This document shows positions 16,970-25,028 of a stretch of DNA of 64,000 nt, one piece after another. The translations under genes were made by a program, and so were the position numbers. Numbering within the stretch: position 1 is the first letter of the stretch; the number at the start of each line of letters is the position of its first letter. Source of the stretch: Streptomyces albospinus (GTDB taxonomy: Bacteria; Actinomycetota; Actinomycetes; Streptomycetales; Streptomycetaceae); assembly GCF_014648695.1 (NCBI RefSeq), contig NZ_BMRP01000016.1, positions 62,001 to 126,000 on the forward strand, in the 5' to 3' direction. The notes below the pieces were generated by a model, which was not told where the DNA came from, made no database searches, and worked only from the letters and a program-made list of their open reading frames with translations.

Positions 16970-17194
16970 ATGACCCAGAAGCAGTACAAGCAGTACAACG
17001 TCACCGGCATGAGCTGTGGGCACTGCGCGGCGAGCATCAGGGAAGAAGTATCCGAGGTGCCGGGCGTGAGCGAGGTCGTGGTGGACCTCGCCGCGAACGC
17101 CGTCACGGTGCACGGCACCGACCTCGACGACGAGCGGCTGCGCGCGGCCGTCGTCGAGGCCGGTTACGGCGTCGCCGACCCGGTCGCCGCCTGA
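16970..17194 (+). CDS. copZ: Heavy-metal-associated (CopZ-like) copper chaperone
   Basis: This 74-residue protein is a single HMA domain with the ferredoxin-like fold. The Cu(I) site is MSCGHC (residues 14-19, Cys16 and Cys19). VxGVSEVVVDLAANAVTV and a C-terminal YGVADPV complete the fold. AGGAG lies 7 nt before the ATG. Such chaperones pass Cu(I) to CopA ATPases or CsoR regulators; neither is in this window. It diverges from the isonitrile operon and precedes the convergent metallophore importer, which supports a copper theme for the whole locus. Confidence 0.93.
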   Translation: MTQKQYKQYNVTGMSCGHCAASIREEVSEVPGVSEVVVDLAANAVTVHGTDLDDERLRAAVVEAGYGVADPVAA

Positions 17195-17262
17195 TCAACC
17201 GGAACCGCGGGCCGGGCGGGACGCCATCGGCGAGGCGCAATCGCCTTCCTGCCCGGCCTCGT

Positions 17263-18099
17263 TCATCCGCCGGTGCGTACGGTGCGTACCTCCACCGCCG
17301 CGTCCGTCTCCGTGCCGACTGGCGCCTGGTGGTCGAAGGCGATCAGGGGGTCACCGGTGAGGGGGTGGTCGACGACGGCCGCCCGCACGCCGAACACCTC
17401 GGCCAGCAGGGCGGGAGTGAGGACGTCGCGGGGTGCCCCGGAGGCGACCACGGCCCCGGCGCTCAGGACGTGCAGCCGGTCGCACACCGCCGCGGCAGCG
17501 TTGAGGTCGTGCAGCGACACCAGCGTCGTACGGCGCTGGGCGCGCAGCAGGGCGAGCAGTTCGACCTGGTGTCGGATGTCGAGGTGGTTGGTCGGCTCGT
17601 CCAGGACCAGGACCTCCGGATTCTGGGCGAACGCACGGGCTAGCAGGACACGTTGGCGCTCGCCGCCGGACAGGGTCGTGAACCGGCGCCCGGCCGCCGC
17701 CTCCATCCCGACATCGGCGAGAGCACGGGCGATCATGTCCCGGTCTACGGCGTCATCACCCGCGAAAGCCCGCTTGTACGGCGTGCGCCCCATCGCGACC
17801 ACCTCGCGGACGGTCAGCTCGAAGTCACTGCCCCGTTCCTGCGGGAGCGCGGCAACGTGCCGCGCCGACTGGACCGCGGACAGCTCACGGAGGTCGGTGC
17901 CTGCCAGCAGCACCCGTCCAGCGGTGGGCTTCAGGTGCCGGTAGACGGTGCGCAGGAGCGTGGACTTGCCGCTGCCGTTCGGCCCTACCAGGCCGGTGAT
18001 CTCGCCCTCGGCCGCCACCAGATGGGCGCCCGCCACGACCGTACGGCCGGAGTAGGCGACGTGCAGGTCTTCGATCTCGATTCTCAACTGCCGCTCCAC
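17263..18099 (-). CDS. ABC transporter ATPase, FepC/BtuD-type
   Basis: This is the ATP-binding subunit (278 residues) of a siderophore/cobalamin-type importer. It has Walker A GPNGSGKST, the Q-loop region ALPQERG, signature LSGGERQRVLLARA, Walker B EVLVLDEPTNHLD and the switch His in LVSLHDLN. The GTG at 18099 overlaps the permease stop by 16 bp. A TTG at 18087 with GGAG 6 nt upstream is an equally good start and would overlap the permease stop by 4 bp. It is the last gene of the SBP-permease-ATPase operon. Confidence 0.92.
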   Translation of the reverse strand: MERQLRIEIEDLHVAYSGRTVVAGAHLVAAEGEITGLVGPNGSGKSTLLRTVYRHLKPTAGRVLLAGTDLRELSAVQSARHVAALPQERGSDFELTVREVVAMGRTPYKRAFAGDDAVDRDMIARALADVGMEAAAGRRFTTLSGGERQRVLLARAFAQNPEVLVLDEPTNHLDIRHQVELLALLRAQRRTTLVSLHDLNAAAAVCDRLHVLSAGAVVASGAPRDVLTPALLAEVFGVRAAVVDHPLTGDPLIAFDHQAPVGTETDAAVEVRTVRTGG

Positions 18100-19196
18100 A
18101 GCCGCCGGTCCAGCAGATACAGCAGGGCCGGAGCCCCGATGAGCGAGGTGACCACGCCGACCGGCAGCTCCTGCGAGGCCATCGCCGTACGGCAGACGAT
18201 GTCGACCACCACCAGCAGCAGCGCGCCGAACAGCGCCGAGAGCGGCAGCAGGCGGCGGTGGTCGCCGCCGACGACCAGACGGCAGGCGTGCGGCACCATC
18301 AGACCGACGAAGGCGATCGCACCGGACACCGCCACCAGGACGCCGGTCACCACGCTGGTCACCGCGAACAGCTCCCGGCGCAGCCGGGTGACGTTGACGC
18401 CGAGCCCGGCCGCCGTCTCGTCGCCCATCAGCAGGGCGTTCAGCCCCCGGGCGCGCGCCTGGAGCCACAGCAGGGCGGCCGGAACCACGACCGCGGGCAC
18501 GGCCAGCAGCGGCCAACTCGCTCCGCTCAGACTGCCCATGAGCCAGAACAGCACGCTGCGCGTCTGCTGCTCGTCCCCGGCCTGCAACACCAGATAGCTG
18601 GTGAAGCCGGACAGGAACTGGCCGATCGCCACCCCGGCCAGTACCAGCCGCAGCGGCGCGAACCCCCCGCCCCGCCGGGCGATGACCCACACCAGGGCGA
18701 ACGTGGCCAGCGCGCCGGCGAAGGCCGCACCGGACAGCCCCAGGCCCAGCGCCCCGCCCGCGCCGAGACCGAGAACGATGGCGGCGACCGCACCGAGCGA
18801 CGCCCCGTTGCAGATGCCCAGCATGTACGGGTCGGCCAGCGGGTTGCGCACCAGCGCCTGCACCGCCGTACCGACGAGACCGAGCCCGGCGCCCACGAGC
18901 GCGGCCAGCAACGCACGCGGGACCCGCAGCTGCCACACGATCAGGTCGTCCGTGCCAGGGCGCGGGCCCTCACCGGCCAGTCGCCGCCCCACCACGCTCC
19001 ACACCTCGCCGGGCGGAATGGACGTCGACCCCCAGGCCACCGCGGCCGTCAGCGCGACGAGGAGTGCCACACCGAGAACCAACGCCAGCGGTCCCGCGGG
19101 CAGACTCCGCGCGCCCCGGCTCCCGTCGTCCCGGCTCCCGTCGTCCAGGCTCGCGTCCGTGGCCTTGCGGCGGGACGCGGACAGCGTCGAGATCAC
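18084..19196 (-). CDS. ABC transporter permease, FecCD family
   Basis: This is a 370-residue FecCD/BtuC-type permease. Typical segments are IVWQLRVPRALLAALVGAGL, VQALVRNPLADPYMLGI, FVGLMVPHACRLVVGGDHR (the ATPase-coupling loop) and QELPVGVVTSLIGAPALLYLL near the C-terminus. About ten membrane helices are predictable. The start GTG at 19196 overlaps the binding-protein stop by 4 bp (GTGA). The N-terminus carries an Asp/Ser-rich cytoplasmic stretch with a repeated DDGSR. Only one permease is present, so the channel is a homodimer. Confidence 0.92.
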   Translation of the reverse strand: MISTLSASRRKATDASLDDGSRDDGSRGARSLPAGPLALVLGVALLVALTAAVAWGSTSIPPGEVWSVVGRRLAGEGPRPGTDDLIVWQLRVPRALLAALVGAGLGLVGTAVQALVRNPLADPYMLGICNGASLGAVAAIVLGLGAGGALGLGLSGAAFAGALATFALVWVIARRGGGFAPLRLVLAGVAIGQFLSGFTSYLVLQAGDEQQTRSVLFWLMGSLSGASWPLLAVPAVVVPAALLWLQARARGLNALLMGDETAAGLGVNVTRLRRELFAVTSVVTGVLVAVSGAIAFVGLMVPHACRLVVGGDHRRLLPLSALFGALLLVVVDIVCRTAMASQELPVGVVTSLIGAPALLYLLDRRLWSGS

Positions 19197-20278
19197 GACT
19201 GGCCGACCTTGCCCGGGTAGAGGGTCTTGGCGATCGCCTCGACCGTGTCGGCGTTCTCGACCCCGGCGATGGTGGTCTGCTCGGAGCCGATGCGCAGGAA
19301 GTGGCCCTCCTTGACCGCCTTCAGGCCCTTGGTGGCCGGATTGGTCTCCAGCCACTGCTGCGCCTCGTCGAACCCCTTCTTGTTCGCCGCGTCGCTGCCC
19401 CGGTTGCGTACCCCGAGCTGGATCCAGTCCGGGTCCTTGGCGATCACGTCCTCCCAGCCGACCTGCTTGCGGTCACTGTTGCAGTCGGCGAAGACGTTGC
19501 GGGCTCCGGCCAGGGTGATCACCGCGTTGGCGACCTGGCGGTTGCAGATGACGGTGGGCTGCTTGGTACCGGCCTCGTAGTCGAAGAAGAAGTACGTCGG
19601 CCGCTTGCTCTCCTCCGTACCACCCACCGCCTTCCGGACCGCGTCCACCTTCTCCTTCATCCCCGCGACGAGTTCCTTCGCCTTGGCGCTCGTGCCGGTG
19701 ACCGCGCCGAGCGAGGTGATGTCGGCCTCGACCGCCGACAGGTCCGTCACCGGACTCTTGCTCCGCGCCGCGCAGGCGGTGGACTTCAGGTAGATGTGCC
19801 TGATCCCGGCCGCCTTGAACTCCTCCTCGGTCGGCACATCGCCCATCCCTCCCCCGCCCATGCCGCCCATGGCCGCGAACGTGTCGATGTACAGGTCGGC
19901 GCCGGAGCCGAGAAGCTTCTCCTTCGGGATCACACTCTTGCCGAGCACGTCGACCTTCTGCGCCTGCGCGTCCAGCGCACCGGGCAGCGTGCCCTTGCCC
20001 GGCGGGAAGCCGGTGCCGATCACCTGGTCGCCGACGCCGAGGCGGAGCAGCAGCTCCAGACTGGAGGCGTTACTGGTGACGATCTTCTTCGGGGCCTCGG
20101 AGAAGGTGGTCTTGGCACCCATACAGTCGGTGACGGACACCGGGTAGTCGCCGGCGGCGGACTTCCCCGCCTTCCCACCGCTCCCGCCCGACGCGTCCTT
20201 CACCCCGCCGCCACAGCCCGCCGCCAGCAGGCCGCCGAGTACGACGACCGCCGTACCGCCCCACACACGAGAACGCAT
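19193..20278 (-). CDS. Metallophore-type ABC substrate-binding lipoprotein
   Basis: A 361-residue periplasmic-binding-protein-like lipoprotein (PF01497-like). The signal peptide ends in the lipobox LAAGC. The ligand domain starts at YPVSVTDCMGAKTTF, with KIVTSNASSLELLLRLGVGDQVIGTG in lobe 1 and DPDWIQLGVRN and ATKGLKAVKEGHFLRIG in lobe 2. An unusual flexible loop, AAMGGMGGGGMGDV, has four Met residues and could contact Cu(I). Several extra Cys (DCMGAK, TACAAR, ICNRQ, ADCNSD) are uncommon in this family. GGAGG lies 6 nt before the ATG at 20278. Ligand unknown; position beside copper and isonitrile genes suggests a metal-isonitrile complex, with cobalamin or siderophores as alternatives. Confidence 0.88.
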   Translation of the reverse strand: MRSRVWGGTAVVVLGGLLAAGCGGGVKDASGGSGGKAGKSAAGDYPVSVTDCMGAKTTFSEAPKKIVTSNASSLELLLRLGVGDQVIGTGFPPGKGTLPGALDAQAQKVDVLGKSVIPKEKLLGSGADLYIDTFAAMGGMGGGGMGDVPTEEEFKAAGIRHIYLKSTACAARSKSPVTDLSAVEADITSLGAVTGTSAKAKELVAGMKEKVDAVRKAVGGTEESKRPTYFFFDYEAGTKQPTVICNRQVANAVITLAGARNVFADCNSDRKQVGWEDVIAKDPDWIQLGVRNRGSDAANKKGFDEAQQWLETNPATKGLKAVKEGHFLRIGSEQTTIAGVENADTVEAIAKTLYPGKVGQS

Positions 20279-20460
20279 CGAAACCCTCCAAGATCCACTC
20301 GGCAGCGGCGGACGAACCTCCGCCACCCGCTCCAGTAGTCGGGGCAAACCCCTGCGGAGTTCCCGACCGATTGCCACATGGGCTCAGGGCAACCGCTCTC
20401 GGCACTCAAGCTGCACGCATCCCCCGATTGGGCACGGGCTGCAATAGATCACGACTTTCT
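20279..20460 (-). promoter_or_regulatory. Structured leader of ABC importer operon (candidate)
   Basis: The 5' region of the importer operon contains, on its own strand, GGGAACTCCGC, then a stem GGGG-TTTG-CCCC, then CGACTACTGGAGCGGG and a GTGGCGG segment. The order loosely recalls a cobalamin riboswitch core, but the invariant GCCACTG box and GGTG-N-A-N-TCC element do not match. I call it only a structured leader. Confidence 0.25.
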
Positions 20461-21110
20461 GCTTACGACGAGGTGGCCCGCGCGCCGACGCCGGCGTCGC
20501 TGGCGAGGACGGGACGGCGCGGGCCGACGTACCCGCTCTCAATGACGACCACGACTCTTCGGAACACGACGGATGCCTGCCCGACTCTCGTACCCCACTG
20601 ACCGCCTTCATGCTGACAGGGCTCCTCCTCGCCCTGGCCGCGATGACATGCGTTGCCGCCCGTCGCCGTCGACGGCGATCGCTCACCCCCGCGCTCCCGG
20701 GGCCGGAGCCCGAGTCCCAGCGCCCCACTGCGGGGCACGTCCCTGCTCGTCCAGGTCTGTGTGAGGCGCAGCTGACCGGCTCACCCGCCCCCGCACCGCT
20801 TGCAGCGGCGCGGGCGCGCCACCTTGGCGATGTCCGGTCGCCGGACCATCGAAGCTCCGCTGTCTCCGGAATCGGCTCAGCGCGGGCGTACCAGACGCAG
20901 AGCGCGGCGAGTCGCCGGCGGCCCAGCCACCCGTCGTGTCAGCCGAACGCATGGAAAGCGTCAGCGCAGAGCAGCCCCCTCCGTCGCCATGCCCGGGGGT
21001 TCGGCAGCCCTCGAAACCGTCCCCGGCGGCAGTGGCACCAGCCGCGCCCGCCCCTCAACCCTCACCGTGGCATAGATCCTCAGCTCAACGCCCCGTGAAC
21101 GACCAGCCAT
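20461..21110. other. Intergenic, no gene recognised
   Basis: Frames on either strand here are short or antisense-like in codon use and match no family I know. There is no clear terminator for either neighbouring operon. Confidence 0.4.
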
Positions 21111-21111
21111 G

Positions 21112-21205
21112 TTTTGCGGCTCCCGCCCAGGACTCGAACCTGCGGCTATGGGAGCCGCAGTTCTCCCCGCATCACCGGCGTGTACGTGTGGTTCAAGTCC
21201 CCCCA
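21112..21205. other. tRNA 3'-end-like remnants
   Basis: On the minus strand 21117-21142 reads GCAGGTTCGAGTCCTGGG, a T-arm with TTCGAGT loop, followed by an acceptor-like GCGGGAGCC. On the plus strand 21188-21205 reads GTGGTTCAAGTCCCCCCACC, a second T-arm-like segment. Neither can be folded into a full cloverleaf. Bases 21168-21200 recur with four mismatches at 52734-52766. They look like decayed attachment-site or tRNA duplicates. Confidence 0.35.
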
Positions 21206-21259
21206 CCCCGACAAGAGGTCCGACCCGATCCGGTCCCGATAATCCACACCTTCCTGAAC

Positions 21260-22246
21260 TCAGGATTCTTTGAACTGTCGTGGGGTACTGACCATCGCTG
21301 TCGAGGTCGAGGTCAGTGCGCGCAGGACCGCTGAGGCGAGGGCTGCATCGAGTGCGCCGACGCCGGTCAGGTCTGCGAGGGTGATCGCATCGTCCGGCCG
21401 TTCGACAGGCTTTTCGAGCAGGAGACCGACCGGGGTGTCGCTGGTGGACGTGACCTTTCCGTCGAGGACTGCGCGGCCGAAGTCGCCGTGGTCCACGCAT
21501 TGCTGGTGGTCGTCGGTTGCGATCAGTGCCGCGCGGGCGAAGAGTGCCGGGGGGAGTTCGTTCTTGTGGGGCATGTCGGTGCCGATTCCGGTTACGTGTG
21601 CGCCGTCGCGGACATGGGCGGCCTCCAGTACTGGGGCCGATGCGGGGGTGGTGGTGATGATCATGTCGGCGCCTGCGGCTTCTTCGGCGGAGGCGGGCCG
21701 GGCGTGCTGCCCGTGCGCGTTGAACTCCTCGCACAGCGCCCCGGCTTTGTCCTGGCTGCGGCCGTGGACGAGTACCGTGCCGATCCGACGGAGCCTGGCG
21801 AGCCATTCGACCTGGAGCCGGGCCTGTTCTCCGGTGCCGAAGACGGCCAGGGTTGTCGCACTGGGGCGGGCCATGGCGTGGGTGATCAGCGCGCCTGCGG
21901 CGGCGGTGCGCCAGGCGGTGAGCAGTCCCTGGTCGTCGAGGATCGCTTGGACCTGGCCGGTTCGGGCGCTGACGACGCAGACCAGACCGTGGTTGGTGGG
22001 CAGGCCGGCTTTGGGGTTGCGGTAGAAGCCGGTCGCGATCTTGACGATGAAGTCGGGGGCGCCGGTGACCCAGCCGGCTTTGACGTGGCAGTCGCCGTCG
22101 GCGTCGGGGAATTGAAGATGCAGTGGTGGTGGCACGGTGGTGCGGCCGTGGGCGTGGGCGATCAGTGCGTCGCGGACGGTGTCGAGGACCAGGTGCGGGG
22201 TGGCGGCCTGCTCGATGGCGGCCGCGTCGAAGAGGGGCTGGGTCAT
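21260..22246 (-). CDS. Ornithine cyclodeaminase / mu-crystallin family reductase
   Basis: A 328-residue NAD(P)-binding enzyme. The Rossmann motif is FGTGEQARLQVEW, preceded by HVKAGWVTGAPDFIVKIATGFYRNP with the substrate Lys. TGIGTDMPHKNELP and a C-terminal LADLTGVGALDAALAS are also family features. Members include ornithine cyclodeaminase, alanine dehydrogenase, cyclic imine (Pip2C/Pyr2C) reductase and the DauB arginine dehydrogenase. The ATG at 22246 overlaps the aminotransferase stop (ATGA). With a PLP aminotransferase and a YheO-type regulator upstream, an amino acid to keto acid or cyclic imine to reduced amine route is likely; the exact substrate is not readable. Confidence 0.88.
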   Translation of the reverse strand: MTQPLFDAAAIEQAATPHLVLDTVRDALIAHAHGRTTVPPPLHLQFPDADGDCHVKAGWVTGAPDFIVKIATGFYRNPKAGLPTNHGLVCVVSARTGQVQAILDDQGLLTAWRTAAAGALITHAMARPSATTLAVFGTGEQARLQVEWLARLRRIGTVLVHGRSQDKAGALCEEFNAHGQHARPASAEEAAGADMIITTTPASAPVLEAAHVRDGAHVTGIGTDMPHKNELPPALFARAALIATDDHQQCVDHGDFGRAVLDGKVTSTSDTPVGLLLEKPVERPDDAITLADLTGVGALDAALASAVLRALTSTSTAMVSTPRQFKES

Positions 22247-23376
22247 CGGTGCGCCTTCATCCACTGGGTGAGGGCGGTCAGGCCCTCTTCGGGATGGGCG
22301 CGGCCGATGCCGATGCGGAACCGGTCGGTGGGGGTGGGGGTGAGTTCGGAGCGGTAGATGCTGGCGGGCAGCAGTAGCACGCCGGCTTCCTCCACCAGGC
22401 GGGTGCAGAACTCCTCGACTCCTTCCGGGCCGAGGTAGCGGGGGTAGGCGACGCAGCCGCCGTCCGGGGCCTGCCAGTCGAAGACGTCCGGGAACTCGGT
22501 GAAGAAGGCGTCGAAGAGCGGTAGGTTGCGTGCGATCAGGGCCCGGTTGCGGTCCAGGATCGTCGTGCGGGCCTTGAGCGCGATGCGGGCCAGGACCTCG
22601 CTGGGGGCGGAGTTGCAGATGGTGGTGTAGTGCTTGGCCCGTTCCAGCCGGGTGAGCAGGGTGCGGTCGCGGCAGGTGATCCAACCGATCCGCAGACCTG
22701 GCAGGCCCAGGGACTTGGAGGTCACGTTCAGCGACAGGGCGCGCTCGGACAGGTCGGCGGCCTGCGGCAGGGTCCGGGCCGGATCGCGTTCCAGGCCGCG
22801 GTAGACCTCGTCGCTGAACAGATGGATGCCGTGCTCGTCACACAGCCGCGCCAGCTCGATGAAGTCGGCGGTGCTGATGACCTTGCCGGTGGGGTTGTTG
22901 GGGAAGTTCACCGACACCAGCCGGGTGTTCCGCCGGATCGCCGCCTTTATCTGGTCGAGGTCCAAGGCCCAGTCGCGGTCCGGGTCGAGGGCGACGCCGG
23001 TGACCTCGCACAGCGCCAGCGGCACGGTCTCGGCCGCCTGGTAGTTCGGGGTCACCACCACCGCGTGGTCACCGGCGTCGAGCAGAACGTTCATCGCCAG
23101 GTACAGGGCCTCCTCGGCGCCCGCGAAGCAGATGACGTCCGCGGCGTCCGCCCGCTCGTACATCTGGGCGATCACCTCGCGCAGGGCCGGATCACCGTAG
23201 GTGTCGGTGTAGCCCAGCGACAGGTTCTCGAACGCGGTCCGGTCCTGATCGTCAGCCAGGGCGAGCAGTTCGGTGAGCGTCATGGTCTGGACGTCAGAGG
23301 CGGTCATGTGGTGGCGCGCGGTGAACTCCCACCGGGAGAAGTACGTTTCCAGGCGGAAGTCGGGCAGTCGGGTCAT
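22243..23376 (-). CDS. Class I/II PLP-dependent aminotransferase
   Basis: This 377-residue fold-type I aminotransferase has a coenzyme site with AGAEEALYLAMNV, VNFPNNPTGKVIS (Asn contacting PLP) and LFSDEVYRGLER (Asp and Tyr). The Schiff-base Lys is in NVTSKSLGLPGLRIGW, and the substrate Arg is in DRFRIGIGR. The ATG at 23376 overlaps the regulator stop by 4 bp, and its own stop overlaps the next start, so the three genes form one tight operon. The N-terminal LETYFSRWEF resembles the subgroup found beside ornithine-cyclodeaminase-like genes. Substrate unknown. Confidence 0.9.
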   Translation of the reverse strand: MTRLPDFRLETYFSRWEFTARHHMTASDVQTMTLTELLALADDQDRTAFENLSLGYTDTYGDPALREVIAQMYERADAADVICFAGAEEALYLAMNVLLDAGDHAVVVTPNYQAAETVPLALCEVTGVALDPDRDWALDLDQIKAAIRRNTRLVSVNFPNNPTGKVISTADFIELARLCDEHGIHLFSDEVYRGLERDPARTLPQAADLSERALSLNVTSKSLGLPGLRIGWITCRDRTLLTRLERAKHYTTICNSAPSEVLARIALKARTTILDRNRALIARNLPLFDAFFTEFPDVFDWQAPDGGCVAYPRYLGPEGVEEFCTRLVEEAGVLLLPASIYRSELTPTPTDRFRIGIGRAHPEEGLTALTQWMKAHR

Positions 23377-24026
23377 CGCGTCTGGTCCTTTGCGTTCGAT
23401 GCTCTGAGCTCGGCCAGCAGGCCGTAGAGGGTGGATCGGGAGACCCGCAGAGCGCGGGCGACAACCGGGGTGGCACGGCGCACGGCGAAGACCTTGGCCT
23501 CATCCAACCGGGCAAGGACGGCCAGGCGGTCGGTGCGGGTCAGCCGCTCCACCGGGCGGCCGCACTCGCGCACGTAAGCGCCGACGATGTGCTGGACGCG
23601 CTCGCTCCAGTCCTGCTCGAACAGCGGCTCCGGACGGGACACGGTCGGTGCGCCGAACGCGGACAGCGCAGCCGCGGCCTGCTCCAGCGGCGTGCGGTCG
23701 AGATTGACGCACAGCACCGCCGAAGCCTTGCCCTCCGCATCACGCAGGATCGCGCTCACCGATGACAGGCGCCGACCGTCCGCGAGCAGCTTCTCGTACG
23801 GCCCGAACACGTCCCGCGCCGACGGATCCAGGGCATCCAGCTCACCCAGCAGCGACGGATCCCCCGGGCCGCGCGAGCTCATCGGATTCCAGACGGCCAG
23901 GATCCGATCGGTATCCGGATCATGCAGGACCACCTCCGCATACGGGCCGAGCAGCAGCGCCACCGCCTGGCACGCCGGTGCCCACATCCGCACACGAGGG
24001 TCGTCGCCCTCCTCCACAGTCATCAT
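23373..24026 (-). CDS. YheO-like PAS / HTH transcriptional regulator
   Basis: A 217-residue regulator. The N-terminal YheO-type PAS domain includes GPYAEVVLHD and ILRDAEGKASAVLCVNLDR. The C-terminal HTH_22-type domain includes KVFAVRRATPVVARALRVSRSTLYGLLAEL. DauR, which controls D-arginine catabolism next to an ornithine-cyclodeaminase-like enzyme, belongs to the same family, so an amino-acid-responsive role is plausible. The start at 24026 (or ATG 24023) lies 4-7 nt from a pair of palindromes overlapping a promoter, suggesting autoregulation and a leaderless mRNA. First gene of the operon. Confidence 0.88.
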   Translation of the reverse strand: MMTVEEGDDPRVRMWAPACQAVALLLGPYAEVVLHDPDTDRILAVWNPMSSRGPGDPSLLGELDALDPSARDVFGPYEKLLADGRRLSSVSAILRDAEGKASAVLCVNLDRTPLEQAAAALSAFGAPTVSRPEPLFEQDWSERVQHIVGAYVRECGRPVERLTRTDRLAVLARLDEAKVFAVRRATPVVARALRVSRSTLYGLLAELRASNAKDQTR

Positions 24027-24029
24027 GGC

Positions 24030-24062
24030 TGGACTTTACGTCCAGAATGGACAGGATGTCCA
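24030..24062 (-). promoter_or_regulatory. Promoter with two tandem TGGAC-N5-GTCCA operators
   Basis: Two perfect palindromes, TGGAC-N5-GTCCA, occupy 24030-24044 and 24048-24062, 18 bp apart start to start. On the minus strand they overlap a sigma-70-like promoter: TGGACA (24062-24057), 18-nt spacer, TAAAGT (24038-24033). The -10 ends about 6 nt before the ATG at 24026, so the transcript should be leaderless. Repressor binding to either site would block the promoter. The adjacent YheO-type regulator is the obvious binder. Confidence 0.65.
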
Positions 24063-24065
24063 CCT

Positions 24066-24494
24066 CTCCGTAAACTCCCGTCGGGCACGTGGGCGGCATT
24101 GCCGCACCGGAAGCAGAAGATGCCCAGGTCGCGGCGGACCTCGAAGGAGCCGTGCACCTTGAAGTACCTCAGCTGCTGACAGACAACTGCCAGGTCCACT
24201 TGAGCAACGCGACGGCAACGCCCTGGCCGCTGGCGCGCTCGGCCACCACCACGGCGTGCACCTTGGCGATGAACAGACTCAGGGCCATGCCTGCTCGGAG
24301 GTGAAGCCGTTCTTCATGGCGGACTCGATGACGGTTCCGGGGGCGGTGGCGGACAGCACGCCGACGGTGTCCTGCTCGACGGTAGCGACCAGCGCCGGAG
24401 AGACGGCGGTCGACGCCTTGCCCATGGGCCGGTCGGCGCAGGAGCGGGAAGCGGCGTCGCGGTACATCATTGTGCCGCCCACTCCGGCGAGCAT
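24066..24494 (-). pseudogene. Decayed GNAT-like acetyltransferase gene
   Basis: Two or three frames on the minus strand join into one coherent protein: APGTVIESAMKNGFTSEQA, then SLFIAKVHAVVVAERASGQG with VAVALLK, then QLRYFKVHGSFEVRRDLG and FCFRCGNAAHVPDGS. The middle part (VVVAERAxGQGVAxALL) resembles the acetyl-CoA loop of GNAT acetyltransferases. At least two frameshifts (near 24200 and 24290) break it. The assignment rests on that motif alone. Confidence 0.4.
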
Positions 24495-25028
24495 TCAGGG
24501 GCTATGGAACTGGCGACCTCGCGTCATCGGGAGTCGTGTATTCCGTGACTCCCGAGGGGCGATGGTCACCGTGCATGGTCGCCGGGAGCTGAGTGGTGTC
24601 CCTCTCCCGGCACCGCAACCGACACCACGGCACCCGAAGCCGAGCCCGCCCCGGATCCCGACCAGGTTTCGCCCTCATCGCGCAGGAGCCGCGGCGGCTC
24701 TGAAAGGCCGTCGACGTCTGCGCTGCCCCTGGCCGACAGTCCCGCAAACCCATCAGGGCCTGCCTCAAAACGCTCGCGGAACGACGGTCGGCTGGACTAT
24801 GTCCGCCGCAAGGCCCGCCATGTGTTCGACCGCAACCCTGCCCCATCGCCATCACAGGCAGCGGTCGGCGGCCTGTTCGGCACAGCAGGGAGGGCGGTGC
24901 CCTTGTGGAACCGCCGCCCTGGCTGAAGCGCGAGCAGTGGCCCGAGGCGATCGATGATGCGGTTGAGCCGCACGGACTGGCACGACGGTGTGGTCGGCCG
25001 CCCACAGAGGGGCTGCTGACCGTCTGCA
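24495..25028. other. Intergenic, no gene recognised
   Basis: No frame shows a recognisable domain. Short stretches such as PPWLKREQWPEAIDDAVE on the plus strand look protein-like but have no start and no family I can name. Confidence 0.35.

Noticed and set aside
20279..20460. Cobalamin riboswitch
   Set aside because: The GCCACTG-type box and the GGTG-N-A-N-TCC core element do not match; kept only as a structured leader.
21112..21205. Functional tRNA genes
   Set aside because: Only T-arm-like 3' parts exist; no anticodon arm or full acceptor pairing can be drawn.
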